This document shows, piece after piece, positions 1 through 6,543 of a stretch of 17,577 bases of DNA (position 1 is its first letter; every line of letters starts with the position of its first letter). This DNA comes from JBIICS01 sp044238735. Lineage in GTDB: Bacteria > Bacteroidota > Bacteroidia > UBA4408. A program made the translations under genes and the position numbers. The notes beneath the pieces were generated by a model. The model was not told the origin of the DNA and ran no database searches. It was given only the letters and a program-made list of their open reading frames with translations. The stretch covers positions 1 through 17,577 of the forward strand of contig JBIICS010000053.1 of NCBI GenBank assembly GCA_044238735.1, written 5' to 3'.

Positions 1-1
1 C

Positions 2-148
2 AACCAGGATCATAGTATTTTAATGGGTCGTTTAGCTGTTGAGAATATTTTACAAAACAAAGGACATAACCTTTGGGAGATAAACACCGATTACGACAAT
101 TACCAGGAATCGTCAGTGATTACAAAAACGGGATTAGAGAAAAAGTAA
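2..148 (+). CDS. C-terminal fragment of an FAD/NAD(P)-dependent oxidoreductase (amine oxidase / protoporphyrinogen oxidase-like), 5' truncated
   Basis: An open frame enters from the left edge and ends at TAA 146-148, giving the last 48 residues of a protein whose start lies outside the window. The tail reads NQDHSILMGRLAVENI, then HNLWEINTDYDNYQES. From memory of the family, NQDHS followed by an AVENI helix and an LWxxNTD segment closes the FAD domain of COG1232-type NAD(P)/FAD-dependent oxidoreductases (amine oxidase and protoporphyrinogen oxidase relatives), which often sit in polysaccharide or lipid loci. Flavin- and nucleotide-binding motifs cannot be checked because they would be upstream. 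The gene converges on the acyltransferase gene with 71 bases between stop codons and no clear terminator. Reading frame and stop are certain; the family is a recognition call from 48 residues. Confidence 0.6.
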   Translation, partial: NQDHSILMGRLAVENILQNKGHNLWEINTDYDNYQESSVITKTGLEKK

Positions 149-219
149 ATTTACTCCAGTAATTAAATTAGTAATTACCCTTTAAGAGTAGCTCTCAACT
201 CATTTTTATCTTTGAAAAC

Positions 220-1383
220 CTAACGTTGAGTTCTTATAACCTCAAAACGAACCTTAAGCTTCAGGATTTGTTTCTCAAATAGCTCAAAAATAATTATGGG
301 AAGTACAATTGAGATTGCGTAAGTAATTATCGTAAATAAGTAAAAATTACTTAAATGATATCGTAAAATAATAAATTGTATAACAAGAGGTATTATAATG
401 TTATGAAACATATAAATTCCGTATGAAACCTTTCCTAAATAATGTATAAAATTTTTCTTCTTAAAATTTAGTAGTGCATTAGGGTTAAATAAATAATTAC
501 CCATAGAGAAAACAAAAAAGATACTATAAAAATATTTCTTGAAAGTTGCCAGAAAAAGATTGTCATAAAGTACAATCGGGTCTAAACACATAATTAAAAT
601 AAATAAAACATACAACATAAATCTAATTGCAGGCTCGGGATTGAATTTTATTGGTTTAAAATAATGAACATATCCAAAAAAAGCTCCAATTGCAAGTACG
701 TCAAATCTGCATAAACTATTTAAATATAGTTGCATCCACTGGTTTTCGGAAGGAATCGATGAAATATACCCTCTGTATATAACACTCAAAAAGATCACAA
801 AAAAGAAAATAACAGGCAAGCGTTTTGTTGGAAAATATAAAACAATAAATGGCCATATAAGGTAAAAATGTTCTTCTATACAGATAGACCAGAAATGAGC
901 AAAAGGGAAAGACCAAACACCACTCTTTATCATAGAGAAGTTTCCAATAAAAAGTATGTTAGACAGGTAATCGGGTTCGGGGCTTTGCGTTATTTTAATT
1001 AGGAAGGGCGTAATGGCGATAATAAGAAAATATATTGGCCATATTCTTAATGTACGACGTATATAAAAGTTTATCAGATGAATTGTACCCGTTTCTTCTT
1101 TTTCCTTTATTAACAGATACGTAATTAAGAATCCGCTTATTAAAAAGAATACATCAACGCCTACTCCCAAATTCATAATAAATTGTTCCAGAAGCTTTCC
1201 TAGTAGGCTTGGTGCATTTGAGTTGTTACTACACATAAATGAGGGAAAACCAAACCAGCCTTTCCAACCCTCATAAGTATGAGCGATAACAATCATAAAA
1301 GCAGCCAAAAATCTTAAAATATCAAGATTTCTGAAATATACTATTTGTACTTTATTTAAATGGCTTGCATTGGGCTCAGACAT
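220..1383 (-). CDS. Acyltransferase family 3 membrane protein (OafA/YrhL-like O-acyltransferase)
   Basis: This is an integral inner-membrane protein of 387 residues with about ten hydrophobic segments and no periplasmic SGNH domain. Family signatures are visible in order: RNLDILRFLAAFMIVIAHT with the conserved His35, GVDVFFLISGFLIT (75-88) after the first loop, RRTLRIWPIYF with Arg109/Arg110/Arg113 (109-118), and HFWSICIEEHFYLIWP (162-177) with Glu169/Glu170. Members move acyl groups, commonly acetyl, across the membrane onto sugars of O-antigen, capsule, peptidoglycan or exported metabolites; the substrate cannot be read here. The ATG at 1383 lies 11 bases after the stop of the lipoprotein gene, so the two are probably co-transcribed. 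Context with GT-C-like proteins and a methyltransferase suggests that it decorates a surface glycan, which is inference. Confidence 0.93.
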   Translation of the reverse strand: MSEPNASHLNKVQIVYFRNLDILRFLAAFMIVIAHTYEGWKGWFGFPSFMCSNNSNAPSLLGKLLEQFIMNLGVGVDVFFLISGFLITYLLIKEKEETGTIHLINFYIRRTLRIWPIYFLIIAITPFLIKITQSPEPDYLSNILFIGNFSMIKSGVWSFPFAHFWSICIEEHFYLIWPFIVLYFPTKRLPVIFFFVIFLSVIYRGYISSIPSENQWMQLYLNSLCRFDVLAIGAFFGYVHYFKPIKFNPEPAIRFMLYVLFILIMCLDPIVLYDNLFLATFKKYFYSIFFVFSMGNYLFNPNALLNFKKKNFIHYLGKVSYGIYMFHNIIIPLVIQFIILRYHLSNFYLFTIITYAISIVLPIIIFELFEKQILKLKVRFEVIRTQR

Positions 1384-1394
1384 CGGCCTAATAA

Positions 1395-1910
1395 TTATTC
1401 AAAGAATTCTAACTCAAAATCATCAAAATAAACAGGTTCTTTGCCCATATTCCAACCAAAAAGGCGAATAACATTATTGGGCATATTGTATTTTGATAAA
1501 TCTATTTCTCCGGTAATAAGAACCCACTCGTTTGGTTTTTTAACAAAATCCTTTACGCTGGACCCATTCCAGAAAAGATTCTGACCCGAAGGATCTGTGA
1601 TTACTGTAACTAACTTACTTTCAATATTTAAATTCTTTGCTAAAACCCAAGCACTATATTTACACTTTTTAAGTGGCCTGTCATTTATTGCTGCCATTTT
1701 ATTTACAAACGCCAAAGAATAAGGATTTAACGAATCTGTTTTAGCGCAGTAAACTCCAGAGCGAGCGATGTTTTTTATAATGGTTGGATTATCAACCCAG
1801 CCAACTAAATCATCTACATTACACTTATAATATAGGCCACCGGTTTTCTTTTCCTCGTTTGCACATGAACTTAAAAGTATAACTATAATCAAAAAGAAAT
1901 AATTTTTCAT
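1395..1910 (-). CDS. Small lipoprotein with jelly-roll, carbohydrate-binding-like domain
   Basis: The product has 171 residues from the ATG at 1910. The open frame extends 36 codons further upstream, but at 1910 the protein starts MKNYFFLIIVILLSSC, a classic lipoprotein signal with lipobox LSSC and lipidated Cys16. A promoter-like TATATTTG lies inside the discarded extension. The mature part is beta-rich and resembles a CBM4/9-type jelly roll. A SAWVLAKN strand is followed by DPSGQNLFWNG, by KPNEWVLITGEI, and finally by IRLFGWNMGKEPVYFDDF, the usual last strands of such modules. No catalytic motif is seen, so sugar or glycan binding at the periplasmic or outer-membrane surface is inferred from fold alone. 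It lies 200 bases after the 569-residue membrane protein gene and 11 bases before the acyltransferase gene. Exact family and ligand are unknown to me. Confidence 0.75.
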   Translation of the reverse strand: MKNYFFLIIVILLSSCANEEKKTGGLYYKCNVDDLVGWVDNPTIIKNIARSGVYCAKTDSLNPYSLAFVNKMAAINDRPLKKCKYSAWVLAKNLNIESKLVTVITDPSGQNLFWNGSSVKDFVKKPNEWVLITGEIDLSKYNMPNNVIRLFGWNMGKEPVYFDDFELEFFE

Positions 1911-1928
1911 ACTATATCGAATTGCCTG

Positions 1929-1936
1929 CAAATATA
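1929..1936 (-). promoter_or_regulatory. Bacteroidota-type -7 element (TATATTTG) before the lipoprotein gene
   Basis: On the minus strand the octamer TATATTTG matches the Bacteroidota housekeeping sigma -7 consensus TAnnTTTG. It ends 18 bases before the ATG at 1910, leaving room for a short leader. At the expected -33 position, 20 bases upstream, the triplet is GTG rather than TTG, so that half is weak. It would give the lipoprotein and acyltransferase genes their own transcript and supports the start at 1910. In AT-rich DNA such octamers also occur by chance. Confidence 0.42.
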
Positions 1937-2110
1937 ATCCTTTTCTAAAAATATAACACTTTGTTTTACTATTAATAAAATCGCTCCAACTCTTTAACCA
2001 AAAAAGACCTAAAAGCATTTAATAATCTGAGAACTATTAATGAATCTATACACAGCCTAGCCCTATAAAAATTGAATTTAAGCGTTCTTTGCCTTTATAG
2101 AGTAACTTTT

Positions 2111-3820
2111 TCATCTTATTTCGTAAATAATAAACATAGCATTTTTAAATCTAACGGCTGTTTGCAGAGTTTTAATTGTTAGTGATAATTTGGAATTATT
2201 TAAATTGCCTGGAAGCTTAAAATAATATGAACCTTGAGTTTGATTACCTAATAAAGTATTAGTTAAATTAGTATAGGTAATTTTTTTAGAGTATAATGTA
2301 TCGCCTCCATTGTCTTGTAAACACAACTCTAAATTTGCTCTATTATTATATCCAAAATAGTCGTAATTGGTAACTTTCACTACATAGCCTTTTTCGAATA
2401 AAGGTAAATCTGTTTCAACTATTTTTACTTTAGTTTGAGGCAACACTAATCGATCGTTAATTTTTATTCGTTTATTAATTTTTAAATAGTCCTCATTCAT
2501 TATCAGTTTGTTGTTAAATCCTATAAATCTATTACTATTACTTAAGAATACATTCCAATATTTTATATAATTCATATCCTCCCAATTTAAAATAAAGTTC
2601 TTGTATTGTCTTGCCTGTATGTGATTTATAGGGATAGTTAATAATGAGATAAAAATTATAATCTTTTTAATTAAGCCATTTAAACAATCTAAACTCAAAG
2701 CATAAAAAACAAATATTACCGGGTAATAAGATATAAATGCTCTCTGGCCATAACCGCAACTGTACCACCAACTCCACCAACATGATAAGGCATATGACAC
2801 TATAAGGAAGAATAAAAGAAAATTAAGCGCCAAATATTGCTCTTTCTTGTATAGTAATGTTATACCTAGTAATATCGATATTAACGTTATTGGTGTGTAT
2901 AAAAACAATCCTTTTCTATAACTAAACCAAAAGTTTATAAACTCGGGTTTAAAAAAATTAAACTTTTCATACTGATAAGTGTCTATTAAAATACTTCCAC
3001 TTTGCATATACCATAAAACAGGTTGTATACTCACAAAGAGTAAAAAGATAATTAAAGAGATTATTATAGGTGTTTTATGGAGAAAAACATTCTTAATCAT
3101 CTGTTTAAGATCATTTAAATTACCGACTATAAATGGGACTGATAAAATAATGAGAGCATCAACTAAACGCGTTATAAGGAGTAAACCTATAATTATTGAT
3201 ATAAAATAAATGTACAGCTTTCTATAACCTAACTGCAATTTCTTAATCAGATAAATAAAAACTGTTACCAGAAACATACAGTATACATGGCTGAATGTGG
3301 CTTCATTATTAATATATTGTATAGCGTTTGTTGCAAGCCCATATAAGAAAAGTGTTACTAATATACTTATACCTGAAATTTTATAAAGCTGCAATGCTTT
3401 GCGAAGAAAAACTAAACTGATAAAATAATAAAACAATGCGCCAATAAACATGCTCTTCTGAAAGATTATTTCATATCCTGTAATTATTCCATCATAGAAA
3501 AATTTAGATGCAGCAAGTGCAATTGAAAAAAAAGGCAATTGTAATATAGCTACACCTGCATTAAACTTATTTACTTTAACGCCATTTATATCTACGTAAA
3601 CCGACATGGAGTCAATTCTTGAACTTATACTCGTATTATTTCTATATAAGTCGTTATGAATAAAGGCAGAGGGTAGGTAATCATAATAACCAACGCCGTC
3701 TGAACTTATATTTGTTTTGCAGACTCCAATAAAAAGTAAAAGTGAGGTTATCATAATCAGAAAAACCGTCAACTCAATTCTTAAAGAGATTATGATATAT
3801 TTTAAATTAAATTTTAACAC
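2111..3820 (-). CDS. Multi-pass membrane protein, GT-C glycosyltransferase-like, with extracytoplasmic C-terminal domain
   Basis: The product has 569 residues and about ten to twelve hydrophobic segments up to residue 395, then a soluble tail. After the first membrane segment comes ISSDGVGYYDYLPSAF (38-53). An acidic residue in the first outer loop (Asp41) is what GT-C polyprenyl-phosphate-sugar-dependent glycosyltransferases use, so this resemblance is the main clue. A second striking motif is WWSWWYSCGYGQRAFISYYP (348-367), recurrent in unassigned Bacteroidota membrane proteins. Residues 455-569 look beta-rich and should be periplasmic. The start is GTG at 3820, sharing its G with the TAG stop of the gene before it (TAGTG), which suggests translational coupling; the next in-frame ATG (codon 23) would cut into the first membrane helix. 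The sugar donor and acceptor cannot be told, and function beyond GT-C-like is not established. Confidence 0.7.
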   Translation of the reverse strand: MLKFNLKYIIISLRIELTVFLIMITSLLLFIGVCKTNISSDGVGYYDYLPSAFIHNDLYRNNTSISSRIDSMSVYVDINGVKVNKFNAGVAILQLPFFSIALAASKFFYDGIITGYEIIFQKSMFIGALFYYFISLVFLRKALQLYKISGISILVTLFLYGLATNAIQYINNEATFSHVYCMFLVTVFIYLIKKLQLGYRKLYIYFISIIIGLLLITRLVDALIILSVPFIVGNLNDLKQMIKNVFLHKTPIIISLIIFLLFVSIQPVLWYMQSGSILIDTYQYEKFNFFKPEFINFWFSYRKGLFLYTPITLISILLGITLLYKKEQYLALNFLLFFLIVSYALSCWWSWWYSCGYGQRAFISYYPVIFVFYALSLDCLNGLIKKIIIFISLLTIPINHIQARQYKNFILNWEDMNYIKYWNVFLSNSNRFIGFNNKLIMNEDYLKINKRIKINDRLVLPQTKVKIVETDLPLFEKGYVVKVTNYDYFGYNNRANLELCLQDNGGDTLYSKKITYTNLTNTLLGNQTQGSYYFKLPGNLNNSKLSLTIKTLQTAVRFKNAMFIIYEIR

Positions 3821-5646
3821 TACCTAATCGTTAATTCGATTTCTTTGTCAATATACCACCACCTCTTTAATTCTGTTATTATATCAACCTTAATTTTATA
3901 TTTACCTCTCTTATCAGGTAAGTTCACCAATAATCCTGTAGTTACAGAAGCGTGAGGCAATATGTCGGTTTCAAAATAACTGCGATTACCATCAGCAACT
4001 ATAACATTTCCCTTATCATCTAAAAGATGATAACTTAAATAAGTCGGGTATTCAATATCTCCTATAGAATTAATACACTTATCTGTCTTGTTTATAATTG
4101 TAACAGGAATTGTTGCTGTTAAATATTTTGTTTTTTCTATCCTGGCAGGAATAGATAGCTCCACACTATCCTTTGTGAAATAACTAAAGTCTAAATCCTT
4201 CTGTGAGGTGTTTAACTTTTTATATAAAGAAGGTTTTAAATTAAAATACTTTTTATTCAGGTCCTTATTCCAGAACCACAAAGGGGCAAAATCAACCGAA
4301 ACAAATAAGTCAGGACTAGATAATAATGAATCGTATTGATTCATATTAGAGGCAAGAAAAAAGGTGGTTGCCGAATCAGGAGAGTCTATTGAGCTTAGTA
4401 ATAGTGTTTCAAAGGCATTATCCCATCTACTAATAATCTTACCCCAATCAATATTTCGTTCAGAAACGATTCCTTTCCTTATCCCCTGCTTTCTAATCTC
4501 GGCATTAACTCTCTCGAAATACTCGTTTCGCTGTTTATATAAAAAATGACATTTCCATATTTTGTAAGAGCTATATGAAAACACACCCAAAAGAATTATG
4601 GCTATAAAAATGGGCTTTATATGTTTTAATACACCCTCGGTTAAGACAAAGGCAATAACAATGCCCAGCAATATCCAATAATTCTCCTGCACCACCGGAC
4701 TTTCTCCCCTATAATACGTTACAATAATTAGAATTGAGAAAGCAATTGCAAAGGCTGTACACGCCAAAAATGTAAAAAACTTCTTCTTATACAGCAGTCC
4801 TAAAATGGATACTATAATGATTATGGGAATTAGTGGATAATAATAAGTCTCATAAAACTCTTTGAAAAAAAGATAACTTGGCAGATTAGATAGATTTGGC
4901 AACTGCTCTATTATAAACTTCAGGCTTGGAATTTTTGAAGCATCATACGAGTCGCTTTTAATACTCAAAATCTTGAGCAACACTAAAGCAATATTAAGTA
5001 CAAAAACACCATAAAAAACCTTTTCCTTTCGGTTCTCCTTATTAATTAACCATGATGTTAAATAAAATAAGGGTACATAGAAAACAAAAAGCATATGAGT
5101 GTATAACAAATACAAGGTGCCGAACAGAACCAACATACTCCAAAACAGTTTTTTTTTATTGGAATAATTGGCTATGTTTTTATTTAAAAGAGCGCCGATT
5201 ATAGCTGTTATACCAAATCCAAAATGCACTTCAGAAGCCGAATAATAAAAGGTATAACGGTAAAGCAAAACTAGCGACAAGGCAAGTATCAAAGCAAACC
5301 ATTTGTCTTTTATGATATAACGGATAATAAGAAAACATACATAATGAAAGAGAAGTATATTTAAGGAATAGAGCTGCATGATAGTTTTTAAACTCGCATT
5401 AAGCTTAAGCGCAATTAAGGGCAAAATTTGAGTAGGAACTGCTCCCCACCTGCCATTCTCTATATTAAAACCGTTAAAATGTATAAGTTTAAAAACATAA
5501 AAAGCATTATCAAAAGGCAACATGCGTTCCTTGTAATAATAAACTGCTAAAAAAGATAAGAAACCAAAAAGCAAATGACAGATCCTATCTATCGCCTTAT
5601 TCCAGTATAAAGAATTATAAAACCTATTAATTATTGAATCGCTCAT
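3820..5646 (-). CDS. Multi-pass membrane protein, GT-C-like, with C-terminal beta-sandwich domain
   Basis: The product has 608 residues. About ten or eleven hydrophobic segments span roughly residues 22-365, followed by a large soluble region. The first outer loop has MLPFDNAFYVF with Asp46, compatible with the loop-1 acid of GT-C glycosyltransferases, but no subfamily is recognisable. Residues 370-490 are a mixed soluble segment. Residues 500-608 form a separate beta-sandwich-like domain with YLSYHLLDDKGNVIV (536-550), NRSYFETDILPHASV (554-568), LPDKRGKYKIKVDII (576-590) and RWWYID (595-600). That pattern (SYHxxD, NRxxF, PGxY-like turn, WWY) is one I associate with C-terminal domains in other polysaccharide-locus enzymes, where it probably contacts glycan. 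The gene follows the methyltransferase gene by 21 bases and overlaps the next gene by one base. Transfer or polymerisation of a lipid-linked sugar is inferred. Confidence 0.68.
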   Translation of the reverse strand: MSDSIINRFYNSLYWNKAIDRICHLLFGFLSFLAVYYYKERMLPFDNAFYVFKLIHFNGFNIENGRWGAVPTQILPLIALKLNASLKTIMQLYSLNILLFHYVCFLIIRYIIKDKWFALILALSLVLLYRYTFYYSASEVHFGFGITAIIGALLNKNIANYSNKKKLFWSMLVLFGTLYLLYTHMLFVFYVPLFYLTSWLINKENRKEKVFYGVFVLNIALVLLKILSIKSDSYDASKIPSLKFIIEQLPNLSNLPSYLFFKEFYETYYYPLIPIIIIVSILGLLYKKKFFTFLACTAFAIAFSILIIVTYYRGESPVVQENYWILLGIVIAFVLTEGVLKHIKPIFIAIILLGVFSYSSYKIWKCHFLYKQRNEYFERVNAEIRKQGIRKGIVSERNIDWGKIISRWDNAFETLLLSSIDSPDSATTFFLASNMNQYDSLLSSPDLFVSVDFAPLWFWNKDLNKKYFNLKPSLYKKLNTSQKDLDFSYFTKDSVELSIPARIEKTKYLTATIPVTIINKTDKCINSIGDIEYPTYLSYHLLDDKGNVIVADGNRSYFETDILPHASVTTGLLVNLPDKRGKYKIKVDIITELKRWWYIDKEIELTIR

Positions 5647-5667
5647 TAAATCTTATAACACCGGTAT

Positions 5668-6522
5668 CTAATCTATTATCAACCAATAAGAACCGCCATG
5701 TCTTTCAACCCCCTTTAAACTTTCATGATTAAATATTGGATTAAGCATCGTGCTTAATTCCTTATCCTCACTTACAAAATAATTTGGGAACAGCGTTTTG
5801 TATTTTTCAGGGTTTGCTAAAATAAACATGGCTAAACCATATTGCTCCGAATAATAACGATCGCACATAAACTGAGGATAATCGTATGGCAGATAAATAT
5901 CGTGTATATGAACAATCACACCTTTCTTAAGCTTAGGCAATACCTCTAAATAAAAAACGGTAGAATCAGAATTTGGAAGTATACGATGTGAATTATCAAT
6001 AAACAAAATATCACCCGGTTCTAAATCGTAAATAAAGGAAAAGTCAGTATGTTCAAAAGGCTTTCGTTCTATTTTGTTTGCCAGAGAGTCAATCTCTGCT
6101 CGTGGCATTGGATCAATAGAAATAATTTCGGTTGAAAGGTTATTGTCTTTTATACATTTATAGGCCACTTTGGTTGAGTTGCCGGATCCAACCTCCACAA
6201 ACTTCTTAGGCTTATACTTTAATATTAGGGTATAAATTCCCACAATATCCAGCCCGGGTAAGAAACCACTATTATAAACAGGCTCTACTTCATTTGTTTT
6301 CTTGTCTATTGTTTTAATTTCAAAGAACCGCTCTTTTACTTTTACAGCCTCATTTATAATTTCTTTATACGTTTCCCTTTCAGCATTTATTATGTCATAT
6401 AAACCTTTATGCGGTGGTTTACCATGACCGTAACGAGGGGTATTATCAACTTTGTAATCTAAGTGTACGGTTTGAAATTTCGGAGAAATAAAACGATAAA
6501 TGCTCTTAGTTTTTTCGATCAT
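5668..6522 (-). CDS. Class I SAM-dependent methyltransferase (Methyltransf_24-like)
   Basis: The product has 284 residues and is cytosolic, with no signal or membrane segment. The Rossmann core begins at KPKKFVEVGSGNSTKVAYKC (104-123), where VEVGSGNST is motif I for S-adenosylmethionine. It is followed by IISIDPMP (133-140) with Asp137 as the likely ribose-binding acid, then DILFIDNSHR (171-180) and GVIVHIHDIYLPYDYP (201-216). The IDxxH and HIHDI segments are typical of the Methyltransf_24 group, used in tailoring sugars, cephalosporin-like side chains and surface glycans. The N-terminal 90 residues probably form a substrate cap. The ATG at 6522 lies 21 bases after the aldehyde dehydrogenase stop, and the next gene begins 21 bases after its own stop, so it sits within one transcript. 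Its position before the GT-C-like pair favours a sugar or lipid-linked sugar as acceptor, which is inference. Confidence 0.85.
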   Translation of the reverse strand: MIEKTKSIYRFISPKFQTVHLDYKVDNTPRYGHGKPPHKGLYDIINAERETYKEIINEAVKVKERFFEIKTIDKKTNEVEPVYNSGFLPGLDIVGIYTLILKYKPKKFVEVGSGNSTKVAYKCIKDNNLSTEIISIDPMPRAEIDSLANKIERKPFEHTDFSFIYDLEPGDILFIDNSHRILPNSDSTVFYLEVLPKLKKGVIVHIHDIYLPYDYPQFMCDRYYSEQYGLAMFILANPEKYKTLFPNYFVSEDKELSTMLNPIFNHESLKGVERHGGSYWLIID

Positions 6523-6543
6523 TTTTTATAGTATAAATATTTA

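Noticed and set aside
194..230. Inverted repeat CTCAAC / GTTGAG near the convergent ends of the left-edge oxidoreductase fragment and the acyltransferase gene
   Set aside because: Six-base arms 25 bases apart, partly inside the acyltransferase coding end, with no T run on either side; chance is likely.
1911..2018. N-terminal extension of the lipoprotein gene to an ATG at 2018
   Set aside because: The extension would hide the lipoprotein signal peptide and overlaps a TATATTTG promoter-like element.
2063..2100. Inverted repeat CTATAAA / TTTATAG with about 24 bases between the arms, after the 569-residue protein gene, considered as a terminator
   Set aside because: Arms are entirely AT-rich apart from one pair, the loop is long, and no T tract follows on the minus strand.
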